Positions 33,810-44,001 are shown, numbered from the stretch's first letter. The stretch: DNA of 64,000 nucleotides from Odobenus rosmarus divergens (GCF_000321225.1 NW_004451670.1:569139-633138); one strand, 5' to 3'. Notes: generated by a model not told the origin, from the sequence alone. Numbers and translations: made by a program.

Positions 33810-34455
33810 TCATTTTGATGAAGGAACAGAGGGCAGGCTGGGGACAGGGCAGGAACTGACACCCCACAACCCCTCCCCTCCCCGAGGGGATATATGTGAT
33901 GTTTCTCATGCGCTCCTGGTGCCCTAAAGCTAAAGGAAAGGAAAAAGAAAAAGTTAACACAAAGATCACAACCCTGCAAGACATGAGTCTCCCTCAGTTT
34001 ACAAACGTCTTAGCAGTCTACAAGAACAAAGCATTTCTATTAATAACCTAGCTTCCAGAAGGAAATGTAGATACAGTTAAATGTCCTTATAACCTGCAGC
34101 CCATTGATAGATACTTGAAGTGGGCAGAGTATAATGTTCCTCCAGGAAGTTCCCAACTATCTTCATGTTAATGTCTTGCTAGAGGGGTAAACCACCTTAA
34201 CTTGAAAATGGCAAGGCCTCTGGTATCCTCGGAGTCTTCTTTAACCTATGAAAATCCTTTGAAAACCTCCCTTTTCCTTATCTTCCCCAAACCCATAGTA
34301 TAGAACCAGCCACCCCTCAGAACCCCCAGGACAGCAGCTCTTTCTGCCCAGGGGACTTGCCCCCGTGCTTTAATAAAACCACCTTTTTGCACTAAAGTCT
34401 CAAGAATTCTTTCATTGGCTCTGGATCTCACCCCAGGGAACCTCACCTACATTCC
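33810..34455 (+). mobile_element. ERV 3' end: internal tail + LTR (copy A), plus strand
   Basis: A short stretch of retroviral internal sequence (33810-33855) is followed by an LTR with U3, an AATAAA signal near 34373 ('ctttaataaaaccacc'), the end of R near 34391 ('tttttgcac'), and U5 ('taaagtctcaagaattcttt', 'ggctctggatctcacc') to about 34455. The U3/R part is collinear with the minus-strand copy B at 35504-36013. There is no coding potential: the internal part is too short and the frames inside (66-92 codons) are chance. Class ERV1 by style of the R/U5 region. The family is unnamed. Confidence 0.65.
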
Positions 34456-35169
34456 AAAACCACATCAATCTGAAATGCACAAAGAAGCAACCTAACTGGA
34501 CAGATTTACCAACAGAAGAACACTGGCTTTCTTTTCTAGCAAGCTATTAAAAATAAATATTTTAATATATTTTCAAATATCCTCAAATCTCTTAACTAGT
34601 ATTTAACTTAAAAATATCCCAGTATTATAAACATCAAAGTAGAAATTTGAAAATTCTGTCTAGAAACATTTCTTCAGAAAGAGAGAAGATATTCATATTC
34701 TGGCAAGGAAAATATGCCTTGTAACTACAGAAAAGTAACTTTTCTGTTATTTATACAAATTTACAAACCTGTTGACAATGCCTACACACCTAAATATCAC
34801 ATCATATTTTAGATTTTCTCCAAGATATTAGCCAAAACGAGCAATAATCTTTATTGCCTTTGAACCAGGTGTGGCTCTATGTTACAAACTGCAAAAGCTA
34901 ATTAGCATCACGTCACAGCCTGGACAGAATCCTGAGACAGACGCCACTGGAAATGGGGGCTCGCAGCTAACAGGGTCTGGGACCCAGGTTTTCTGACTCG
35001 CTGACCAGAGTTAACTATTTGGGAGCACTTCTAATAAACTCAGAGGATGTTCAGAATTTGAAAGACACACAGAATTAGATCATCCTGGAGCCTCTGCCTT
35101 CACATTGCTACTTTTCTATTTCCCCTTGTTTAAAGTAAGCACACTCATGTAACCTGTAACATTTTTTTT
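34456..35169. other. Spacer between inverted ERV copies, no gene seen
   Basis: AT-rich sequence. About 34950-35010 has faint wording like the end of a reversed MIR ('gacccaggttttctgactcg'), too weak to call. Confidence 0.35.
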
Positions 35170-35425
35170 TCAGGAACCCTTTCCAATCACATCCATCAAT
35201 TTGGGGAAGCTGACCCTCCAGATGCTCTCATAACAAACTGGCCATGTCTCTATCACTGCCTTTACCATAGAATTGTAATAAAATCATCTCTTCATATGTC
35301 CGCATCTTTCACCAAGCTTGGAGACTTTTAATGGCAGAGGCTAAATGTTACTCATCTTCCAATCCCTGATACCTAATGCTAATTTGACACTTAGTAACTG
35401 CTTAATTAAATTTTGCTGGGAAAAA
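35170..35425 (+). mobile_element. L2 3'-end remnant, plus strand
   Basis: Phrases follow the L2 3' end: 'aaccctttccaatcacatcc', 'tctatcactgcctttaccat', 'gcttggagacttttaatgg', 'tcatcttccaatccctgata', 'cttagtaactgcttaatt'. Decayed but in the right order. Confidence 0.55.
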
Positions 35426-35445
35426 CAAGTAGATTAAAGAATGAA

Positions 35446-36246
35446 TGCATGAATGATTTTTCTTTCTTTTCTTTCTTTCTTCCTTTTTTTTTTTTTTTTT
35501 TGGTGCAAATAAGTGGTTTATAAAAGCATGGGGACAGGACCCGTGGGCAGAAAGAGCTCCTGCACGGGGGTTGTGAGGGGTGGCTGATAATAAACTATGG
35601 GGTTGGGGGAGGTAAGGAGGTAAGGAAAAAGGGAGGGTTCAAAGAACTTTCATATGCTAAAGAAGACCTACAAGATACCGGAGGCCTTGCCATTGTCAAG
35701 TCAAGGTTGTTTACCCCTCTAGTAAGGCATTAACATTAAGATAGTTGGGAACTTCCTGGAGGAACATTACAATTCTACCCACTTCAAATATCCGTCCATG
35801 GGCTGCAGGTTATAAAAACATTTAATTGTATTTACATTCCCTTCTGGAAGCTATTGCTAAGGCTTTTGTAAGTAAACTGCGGGAGACTCATGTCTTGCAG
35901 GATTGTGATCTCTATAAGTTAACTATTTGTTTTTCCTTTCCTTAGCTTTAGGGCAGCCAGGAGTGCCTGAGGAATGTCACATACATCCTGGGGGGCGGGG
36001 GGTTGTGGGGTCAGCTTCTGCTTCGTCCTCACCTTGCCTTCTGTTCCCTCATCATTTTCTCCCTGAGCAATTATGACCCTTAAATCTTTAAGGTTGTTGA
36101 AGGTGGAAGGTCTCATCTTCTGTAACATCTTCCTGCTGAACAGGGGTGTAGAGATGTCCCTACCTATGGGTCAATATTGGTCAGTTGGGGAATGTATAGG
36201 GGAGTAACAAAAGGTGGAGGCAGCTGGATTCTGCATGAGTGAATTT
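35446..36246. repeat. Target-site duplication around ERV copy B
   Basis: Left copy 35446-35460, right copy 36232-36246, matching at 13 of 15 positions. On the element's sense strand the site reads ...ATTT/AAATTC..., close to the L1 endonuclease preference TT/AAAA. Confidence 0.65.
35461..36231 (-). mobile_element. Retrotransposed ERV transcript (copy B), minus strand
   Basis: Read on the minus strand, an internal retroviral stretch (36231 to about 36014) runs into U3 and R (36013 to 35504). It then ends in a poly(A) tail, seen as a T-run at 35484-35501 plus a degenerate CTTT tract to 35461. The stop is exactly at the point where copy A has R/U5, and U5 is absent. The polyadenylation hexamer is present as TATAAA in place of copy A's AATAAA. 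The near-identical flanks tgcatgaatgatttt (35446-35460) and tgcatgagtgaattt (36232-36246) form a 15-bp duplication with two mismatches. These are the hallmarks of L1-mediated integration of a spliced or partial retroviral mRNA. A 69-codon frame at 35919-36128 crosses the internal/LTR junction and is not intact. Confidence 0.72.
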
Positions 36247-38369
36247 AAATTTGACTGCCATAAAGACTAATGTAACATGTAACTTGGGCTTTGTGTGAAA
36301 AAATTAGAAACCAATATACTTCGCTATCTGTCTTCTACCAAGAATTTTAGATCCTACTAGAGGTCAAAGGTAATTGAAGGGCTTTTATGTTTTCATCTTT
36401 GCTTTTAGGAAATCTATATTAGTGCGTTATAATTGATTTTTATTCCTCCAGCGAGTCTCCCCTACCCCATCAAAGGGAACAACGTTCAGGTCTCCTCAAA
36501 CCATAATCAACCACATCATTATTGTTACTTAGAAGAACTTGTGTGTTGGAGACACAACCACAGCGCTTCCTGAGAATAAGGAACTGAGCCCAGTACCAGG
36601 GCTGAGGATCCAGTGTGTGACGGGGAGAAGAGATAATGATGGGGCTGATGGAAGATCCGCAGCAAAAGGAAATAAAAGATCAGAAAAGGAAAACTTCTCC
36701 TGCCTGAAGAGCAGCAAAAATATGGAAGACACCCCTCTCTTCCTTTTGTTTTTCCTTCTATACTTTGCTCACGATGCATGAGATGCCGATGGAGAGTGCC
36801 CGCGAATGCGTTGCCTTGCACAGCTTACTTCTGAGCCAGTGATTGCACCATCCTCAAGGAACTCAGACTCATATGTTCCTGCTAAATTACAGAGCTACAA
36901 ACTAAAAGATAATGTCTACAGGAGAAAAAGTGCAGAAGACATTTTCTAGAGACAGGGAATGACTTTCTAAGCATCGGCCAATGCAAGAAATTCTTCGAAG
37001 ATAAAGAGACTTGACCACTTTTTTAAAACTTTTTAATATCAAAAATGATCCAAAAATTGTCAAAGGAAAAGGAAATTGGAGAAATACAGTTTGAACAAGT
37101 ATAACTGACCAATTCTTGCAGATAGAGCTTATAAAATCAAGGAAGAAATCCATCCATCATGTTTTCATTAGTCTCTCCGGCGTCAAATCCAGTCATCACA
37201 TTTTATCTTGCCCCTCCTTCAGCCCCTCCAGGGCCCATGCATATCCTAGTTCTTTCTACCTCCGTCCTGAGTGCTCTGTGACAGGTGCTGTGGGGCACCA
37301 GGCACCTTCCCTGGACAGGCAGCCTGCCTCTGGTGACTGACTGCTTTCTTTTCTTTTTTTTTTTTCCCTTTCTTTTTTCTTTTGTAATTTATTAGTTCAT
37401 TAATGCTTCTCCAAATACATTACCTTGAATGTCATTTTACAATTCCCCAAATTACAATGTATATTCACTTCCAGGCACTTTAATTTCTTAGGTGATGTAG
37501 TGGGTGCTGCAGTATACATGAAGATTCCTTTTCCGAAACTGAGGGGTTCATCGTTCTGCTTGCTGGGAGTTTTGGCTGCTGAAGATTCATGCCTGACTTC
37601 TCCAGAATTTGTCCTTGGCCGATGGGAACTGTCTTACTCAAGGTTACATCCTTCTCTGAGGGAAGCCCACATCCAGTGGCTCATCCAAATGGGTGTAGGA
37701 GGGCCTGAGCTCTGTGCCTCAATGAGGGACATCCCTCAAGAGCCATGTCAGCCATGATTGACTTCTCTCCGTCATTCAGACAGGAGCCCCAGCAGTTGGG
37801 AATTCTGTGGGACAGAGTGTTATATTCTGTCTGGACACTGGTTGGGGCTCCTTAGTTAGTCAGAGAGGCTTTACACGCTGTCTAAGACTTGTACTTCCCC
37901 ACCACGTTATCCAAAGGAATGTGTGTTGTTTCCTTCATGGTACATAACCCCTACCCCTCCAGAAGCTCCTTGTTAATTTTCTTATCACTACTTGCTGCCC
38001 TTCTTCCACTAACTCTCCCTTTTGCAGGGATTATGTCTCCCCGTTTCCTACCCTGTCTGCTGCTCCTCTGTGGCAGCATGGAGATGTATGCTTGGCCCTT
38101 CTTTCCAGAAAGGACTTCCCCTTTCCCTGTGATGAGTGCAGAGAGCTGACACATCCAGCAGCAGTCCCTGGGGCCCACCTTCTCTGGAAGCTCTTAGCCA
38201 GTGACTGAGCTCAGTGGTGACTCCAGGACCAGGCCATTTATGCCCAGTGCATGACACCTCCAACAACCAACCCGTGCCCTGGGGCTCCTTGCTGGGGTGG
38301 CCAAGGCTTCATCAGCTCTGGTTCATGGTGGGGTCCCTCCCTGGCCAATCCAGTTCCTTTGTCCATTTC
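36247..38369. other. Unclassified sequence, no gene confirmed
   Basis: A T/C-rich tract at 37345-37383 precedes TTTATT at 37388-37393, which on the minus strand reads AATAAA followed by an A-rich tract. That could mark the 3' end of a minus-strand retro-copy, but the sequence beyond it (37394-37900) resembles no transcript I know. Frames of 67-110 codons (36525-36821, 37425-37757, 37889-38149) have no recognisable product. The region from 37150 on is GC-richer than the rest of the window. Confidence 0.35.
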
Positions 38370-38540
38370 CCCCCGTGTAATGGAACCTGGACTGGATCTC
38401 CTGATGGAAGAACCAAGCGACACCCGGAGATCTTGGAGGATAGGAGGTTTATTTAACGCCGGCAGGTTCAGAGGAGAGGGGTCTCCAAAGGTCTGAGCCC
38501 CGAGCACAAACAAAGGGGGCAATTTGTACACTTCTACTTC
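38370..38540 (-). mobile_element. Possible ERV LTR fragment, minus strand
   Basis: The minus strand carries AATAAA (complement at about 38451-38456), then 'cctcctatcctccaagatct', 'ccgggtgtcgcttggttctt' and an end near 'ggttccattaca', which resembles the R/U5 of a gammaretroviral LTR. Upstream, a C/G-rich U3-like stretch with 'tctcctctgaacctgc' is present but I cannot set its boundary. The 147-codon minus-strand frame at 38238-38681 spans this stretch and has no recognisable domain. Confidence 0.35.
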
Positions 38541-39316
38541 CACAGACTTGGCACTTTTGGCATGTGTGCAAAGCAGGGCAGGGAGAAGGACTCTGAAGAG
38601 CCCCAGGGCACAGACTGGGACTCTCTCGCTGGCTGGGTGGGCCATCTTAGGACACAGATTGTCCTTATCACTCACACACATGGATGCACGTCAGTTAGGC
38701 ATCACAATCCAAAGGTTTTGCTGACTCCTACTGCCTCCTCCCACATTTATTTCTCTCAGGCATCGATCCCCAGCAACCCCACAAGCTGCTGGCCCTCCTC
38801 TCAACTCTGCATCTGCTACCTGGAGAAGAGAGGGAAACCAGACACACCAGACGCAACCCTGGGCAAATAGGAAGAACTTGATGGCATTTTTGGCTTGAAT
38901 AAATCAGAACCACTAAAACCACAATTCAGAAAGATGCAAGAAGGAAAAAAGAAAATTCGCAGAAGAAACAGGTTCAACCTTACCAGGAATCCAAATAATA
39001 TAACTTTGAGACAACCAAACTTGTGAAACTGCAATGAAATCCCACTGTTGCTTTCCTGTTGTGGAGGAGGGAGCCAAGTTCTCACACGTGTAGCTGTTCT
39101 TCCCAGAAATACAGTTGTGCTATTCACACCACACAGTCTGATTTCATCCACGCAGCGTGGGAATTGCAGGCTCAGATCTGCAGCTGATAAGAATCTCACA
39201 AAAGACAGTGAGTGGGACTCGGCTCCCTCTGGGTCTCAGTCACTGTCCCTCTGTGTCCTTGTGTCCCTCTGTCTCTCCATCTGTCTCTCACTGTATCTTT
39301 CTCTACCACGCCGCAA
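38541..39316. other. Unclassified sequence, CT-rich at 39230-39305
   Basis: Short overlapping frames (64-127 codons) on both strands have no recognisable product. A run of CTGT/CTCT units at 39230-39305 is a degenerate microsatellite. Confidence 0.35.
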
Positions 39317-39440
39317 TTTTTTTTCAAAGCACTATGAATTTAGCCCTGCGATTTAAAAACAAAACGAAACAAAGAAACACGATTTTGATGATTGGACTAA
39401 AAGGAAAAAAACTATTTAACTTTACATTTCTTTCAGTGTT
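39317..39440 (+). repeat. Direct repeat, copy 1 (~124 bp), unclassified
   Basis: Collinear with 40231-40355. Both begin with TTTTTTTTCA, then 'atgaatttagcc' / 'atgaagttagtcc', 'tttaaaaacaaaac', 'gattg(g)a', 'tatttaacttta(c/a)atttct' and 'tgtt'. Identity is roughly 70% by eye. No known family was recognised. Confidence 0.55.
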
Positions 39441-39864
39441 TAAGCCTAAACCCTTCAAATTCGTTTAAACAGCATCCTTAATTTGAAAGTTCTCCAAAAG
39501 AGTCTATGTAGCCAAATTTTCTCCATAGAAGGAAACATGCCCAGAGAGCTTCCCCCGTGTGAGGAGCTTCCTCTCCATCGACCTGAAGCAGTTAATGAGT
39601 CTTTCTGAGAATCCTTGTAGATCTGGTAGTAAAAAAATCTGACTTTAAAATAAGAAGACTTTAATTTAGAAAACTCAGATCTATTATTTAAATAATCGTA
39701 AGACTCTCTGAGCCTCATGTTTCCCCATTTTAAAAATAAGTCTGAGAAGAAGAATATCTACCTCACAGAAAACGAGACATTCTGATAGAATGTAAAGTGT
39801 GATAAATGTCAGTAAAAGGTCATAGATTTGGGATTTCCCACTCAATTTAAAAGTTGTGACTTCA

Positions 39865-40066
39865 GGGACGCCTGGGTGGCTCAGTCGTTAAGCGGCTGCT
39901 TTCGGCTCAGGTTACGATCCTGGGGTCCTGGGTTCAAGCCCCGCATTAGGCTCCCTGCTCCGCGGGAAGCCTGCTTCTCCCTCTCCCACTCCCCCTGCTT
40001 GTGTTCTCTCTCTCGCTGTGTCTTTCTCTGTCAAATAAATAAATAAAATCTTTAAAAAAATAAAAT
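39865..40066 (+). mobile_element. Young Can-SINE, plus strand
   Basis: The head 'gggacgcctgggtggctcag', body 'ctccgcgggaagcctgcttc', CT-rich part and AAATAAAT tail are all intact. A perfect 16-bp target-site duplication, aaaagttgtgacttca, lies at 39849-39864 and 40067-40082. Identity to the young consensus and an unmutated duplication mark it as a recent insertion. Confidence 0.97.
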
Positions 40067-40230
40067 AAAAGTTGTGACTTCAAAGCAATACTGTAAGATA
40101 AGTTTCAAGGTTTCTTGCTTTCTTTTATTTTTAATTATTTTAATTAAGTAATTCAGTGATCATACAATAAAATATGAAGGTGGATGCCCCGCAAAGTTCG
40201 ATAAAGCAATTGATTTTTCTGTGTCCTTAA

Positions 40231-40355
40231 TTTTTTTTCAGGTACAATGAAGTTAGTCCTTCAGTTTAAAAACAAAACAAGATGAAGAGATAATAAACTT
40301 AATAGATTGAAGAGAAAGAAAATATTTAACTTTAAATTTCTAAAATGTGTTCAGT
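40231..40355 (+). repeat. Direct repeat, copy 2 (~125 bp), unclassified
   Basis: The second copy of the block at 39317-39440, about 910 bp downstream in the same orientation. The SINE at 39865-40066 lies between the two and is younger. Confidence 0.55.
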
Positions 40356-40820
40356 ATGAGAAGCTATTGCTATCTTTTAAAGTTAAAAAAAAGCAATACA
40401 AAATCTTTATTGGATATTTTTAAACACTTTCAAACAAATCATTTTGGGAGGCAAACTTATGATGTCATTGACTCCTGTTGTTTATATGTGTCACATTTAC
40501 TATAAATGTGTGTGCTATATATGCAAATTAGCACACATAGGAGGCCATTTAAAAACATTAAGGTGATTTGCATCATTACTGTCCCATATTGATATTTCTG
40601 TAGGGATGCTTAAAAAAATTGGGACTTTTTTATTTTAAATGATTATAAAATTATATATGGATTTGGAGTTAGCTATTGTAAAATATTGCTAATCATGATT
40701 ATAATTTAATGGAGATCAATTTTTTGTCAGACATGGAAAACAGGATGTTGGCCTGTAAAATTTATCTAATTTAAATTTATATTAAGTTTGAGGTATTTTC
40801 CACTCATGCACTGTGGGGGG

Positions 40821-40845
40821 TGTGTGTGTGTGTGTGTGTGTGTGT
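40821..40845 (+). repeat. (TG)n microsatellite
   Basis: About 12 TG units preceded by a run of six G. Probably variable in length between individuals. Confidence 0.95.
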
Positions 40846-40881
40846 TGGCAGATGTGGGAGGTGTTTTGTGAGAATATTTTT

Positions 40882-41226
40882 GTCTTCAGCTTAGGCTGCT
40901 ATCACGAAATAGTAAAGACTCTGTGGCATTTATTTCTCACAGTTCTGAAAGGTAGGAAATCCAAGATCGAGGAGCCAAGATCAGATGCAGTGTCTGTAGG
41001 AGTCGTCTTCTGCGTCTGCCGATGGGCACTTTCTGGCAGTGCCCTAACAGGGCAGGGATGCATGGCTCAGGTGTTCTCTAATGTGAGCACTGAACCCCTT
41101 ATGAGGACCCCATTCTCATGACCCAAGTATCTACCCTAAAGCTCCATCTCCAGATACCATCAAAGTTTCTGGGAGCAAAGTTTCAACACGTGAATTTGAG
41201 GTGGGGACACAATTCAGTCCATAGCA
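40882..41226 (-). mobile_element. MLT1 LTR, minus strand
   Basis: The reverse of MLT1 is clear: 'ttaggctgctatcacgaaat', 'atttatttctcacagttctg' (containing the reversed polyadenylation region), 'gaaatccaagatcgaggagc', 'ctcatgacccaagtatctac', 'ctccatctccagataccatc', 'caacacgtgaatttgaggtg', 'attcagtccatagca'. About 345 bp, a solo LTR. The 102-codon plus-strand frame at 40813-41121 runs through it by chance. Confidence 0.9.
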
Positions 41227-41649
41227 ATATATTTATTTACTATTTGAAAAAATCCCCCAGATAAGTGAATGATCATCACTGATTCTATATAAATGTCTAT
41301 ACACCCAATTCCACATAAGGGTCAGGTTACACGAAATATTACCATGAAATATATTCAAAATGGGAAATTTTTTTAACTTAAAAGTTGTTCAGGATTATAT
41401 TAATAATGTTTATAAGAGGTTGAACACTGGGAGCATGAATGTGTCTGTTACTTGAATATAAAATTTGTCTAAAATATGTCTTTGTGCTTAGTAGTTTTCA
41501 AAAGAGAAATAAGTGCTTACTTTTTTAGAAAGCAATAGGTCTCTTGCATATTTTCCTTTTATTTAATTATATATTTTATTTTAGCCAAAATCTGTACTAT
41601 GCTAATATTGTTCAGAAAGATAATGCTTTTCTGTTGAAATTTTTTTTTT
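41227..41649. other. No gene or recognisable repeat seen
   Basis: AT-rich sequence ending in a T-run (41638-41649) that abuts the inverted segment of the L1 that follows. Confidence 0.4.
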
Positions 41650-41740
41650 CAGTCTCACTTATTTCACTTAGCATAATACCATCTAGGTCCGTCTACATGT
41701 TCATAAATGGCAAGATTTCATCTTTTTATGGCAGTGTCAT

Positions 41741-41935
41741 TTTTTAAAGATTTTATTTATTTATTTGAGAGAGAGAGACAGAGACAGACAGAGAGCACAA
41801 GCAGGGGGAGTGGGAGAGAGAGAAGCAGGCTTCCCGCTGAGCAGGGAACCTGACACAGGGCTTGATCCCAGGACCCTGGAACCATGACCTGAGCTGAAGG
41901 CAGATGCTTAACCGACTGAGCCACCCAGGCGCCCC
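41741..41935 (-). mobile_element. Can-SINE, minus strand
   Basis: A reversed AAATAAAT tail, (GA)n tract, body 'ttgatcccaggaccctggaa' and head 'gactgagccacccaggcgcc'. Flanking repeats ggcagtgtcat (41730-41740) and ggctgtgtcat (41941-41951). It interrupts the inverted part of the L1. Confidence 0.95.
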
Positions 41936-42205
41936 GTTAAGGCTGTGTCATATTCCATGGTATCTGTTTCTCTCTCCCTCCCTCCCTCTCTCTCTCTCAG
42001 TTTATGTGTGTATGTGTGTGAATGTTGTGTGTGTACATGCATGTGACCACACTTTCTTTATCCCTTCACCTATTGATGGACACTAAGGTTGCTTCCATAT
42101 CTTGGCTGTTGTAAATAATGCTGCTATAAACAGAGGGGTGCATATTTCTTTTTGAATTACTGTTGTAGTTTTCTTTGGATAAATACCCAGTATGGAATTA
42201 CTGGG

Positions 42206-42508
42206 TCATATGGTAATTCTATTTTTAATTTTTAAGGAACCTCTATACTGTTTTCCACAGTGGCTGTACAAATTTATATTCCCACCAGCAGTGCACGAGT
42301 GTTCCTTTTTCTCTACGTTCTTGTCAACACTTGTTATTTCTTGTGGTTTGATTTTAGCCATTCTGACAGATGTAAAGTGATATCTCATTGTGATTTTGAT
42401 TTGCATTTCCCTGATGATTTGTGACATCAAGCATCTTTTCAGATGTCTTTGACCATCTATATGGGTCTTTTTTTCTATGTTTATTTTAGAAAACTGTCCT
42501 CCGCCCAT
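42206..42508 (-). pseudogene. L1 ORF2 C-terminal fragment in inverted segment
   Basis: A 100-codon minus-strand frame includes the recognisable ORF2 stretch 'LKRCLMSQIIREMQIKITMR' and 'YHFTSVRMAKI', then the Cys-rich neighbourhood in a degraded form ('[18 protein letters not shown]'). It is only part of the domain and ends in an unrelated frame. It belongs to the twin-primed L1 at 41650-42995 and is not functional. Confidence 0.8.
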
Positions 42509-43087
42509 TTTTTAATCAGATTAATTTTTTGGTATTAAGTTGTATAAGTTCTTTATATATTTTGGATATTATCCCCTTACTGGATATATCATTTGCAAAG
42601 ATTTTCTCCCATTCAGTATGTTGCCTTCTTAAAATTAGTCAGACTGAGAAAGATAAATACCATATGATTTCTCCCATATGTGGAATCTGAAAAAAAAAAA
42701 ACAATGAGTAAACAACAGAATCATATCTATAAATACAGAGAACAAACTGATGGTTGCCAGAGGGGAGTGGGTGGGAGGAGGGGCAAAATGAATAAGTCAT
42801 GGGAATAAGAGGCAAAGCATAAAGAATATAGTCAGTGACATTGTAATAGTGATGTAATGCGGCAGATGGTAGCTACATGTGCAGTGAACACAGCATTGTG
42901 TATAAACTTGTCAACTCACTAAGTTGTACACTTGAAACTAATGTAACATTGTGTGTCAACTGTAGTCAAAATTCAGTCAAAAAAATTAAAAACAACAAAA
43001 GAAATTCACTTTCCAAGGCCCTTTATACATTTAGTGAAATTCCTCCCATACATACTTTTTACTTTTCTCTTTTATTTTTATAATTTA

Positions 43088-43291
43088 TTTATTTATTTTT
43101 AAAGATTTTATTTATTTATTTGACAGAGAGAGAGAGAGAGAGAAAGCACAAGCAGGGAAGCAGCAGAGGGAGAAGGAGAAGCAGGCTCCCCACTGAGGCG
43201 GGAGCCCGGACCCAGGACTCGATCCCAGGATCCTGGCATCATGACCTGAGCTGAAGGCAGGCACTTAACCAACTGAGCCACCCAGGCGCCC
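43088..43291 (-). mobile_element. Can-SINE, minus strand
   Basis: A reversed AAATAAAT tail, a (GA)n run at 43122-43144, 'gactcgatcccaggatcctg' and the head 'ctgagccacccaggcgcc'. The flanks ttttatttttataattta (43070-43087) and ttcatttttatgattta (43292-43308) form an imperfect duplication. Confidence 0.95.
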
Positions 43292-43584
43292 TTCATTTTT
43301 ATGATTTAGTTTTAAATTTGTATCAAAGTAATATATGTACAGAACTCTAAAACTCAAACAGTATTATAAGTCTTACCAAAAAAATGGTAGTAGTTTCTCC
43401 TATCCCTTTTTTCCTTTGTCTATTATTGACTCAAAAAAGCATTTAGAGAAAAATGTCTATAATCATAAGAAACACTGCTACATGACACTCTAGAATTTTA
43501 CATTTTTCTTTGTCATTCTCAATAATATTCCCATTAAGTCAGTCTTATTTTTAATATCAGTGATAATGTCATAAATAAAATTTA

Positions 43585-43900
43585 GAATCTGTACTTCCTT
43601 ATTTAAGTGTAATTGACATACAATGTTACATTTGTTTCAGATGTAAGACTTAGTGATTTGACAAGTTTATGCATGATGCTATGTTCACACAGTGTAGCTA
43701 CCATCTGCCCCATTACATCGCTATACAATAATATCATTGCATTCCTTATGCTGTGCCTCTTATTCCTGTGACTTATTTATTCCATAACTGGAAACCTGTA
43801 TCTCCCACACCCTTTCACCCATTTTGCCCATCCCCTCCACCCCCTGGGCAACCATCAGTTTGTTCTCTGTATTTATAGGTCTCATTCTGCTTTTTCATTT
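43585..43900 (-). mobile_element. L1 3' UTR fragment, minus strand
   Basis: The reverse of the same L1 3' UTR family as 42690-42980: 'tgtttcagatgtaagactta', 'gtagctaccatctgcccc', 'tattcctgtgacttatttat', 'gggcaaccatcagtttgttc'. Against the forward copy it is roughly 80% identical by eye, so the two form an inverted pair about 600 bp apart. Confidence 0.85.
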
Positions 43901-44001
43901 TAAGTTCCTAATTAAAACCACATATTCTAAGATTACTTTCTTAAAACAAGTGCTACTTTGGGATAAAGGACTCCCTTTGTTACTTAAATTCAAAAACTCA
44001 G

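Larger units (their letters stand above)
41650..42995 (+). mobile_element. Old L1 with 5' inversion (twin-primed), SINE inside
   Basis: The left segment (41650-42630) is L1 ORF2 in reverse, and the right segment (42631-42995) is the end of ORF2 plus 3' UTR in the forward direction with an A-rich tail. The left boundary of the inverted piece ('cagtctcacttatttcactt', reversed ORF2) and the start of the forward piece ('ttagtcagactgagaaagat') are the same point in ORF2. The two pieces are therefore adjacent parts of one RNA that overlap by about ten bases. This is the structure expected from twin priming. A Can-SINE (41741-41935) and a CT/TG-rich tract (41960-42040) are later additions. Target duplications are not clear. 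Confidence 0.85.

Noticed and set aside
33810..36231. A nearly complete provirus between the two LTR-like blocks
   Set aside because: The two blocks are in opposite orientation, and the sequence between them holds an L2 remnant and no gag, pol or env.
38238..38681. 147-codon minus-strand frame as a gene
   Set aside because: No recognisable domain. A shadow frame lies on the other strand, and part of it overlaps a probable LTR. The length is not exceptional for this GC-richer patch.
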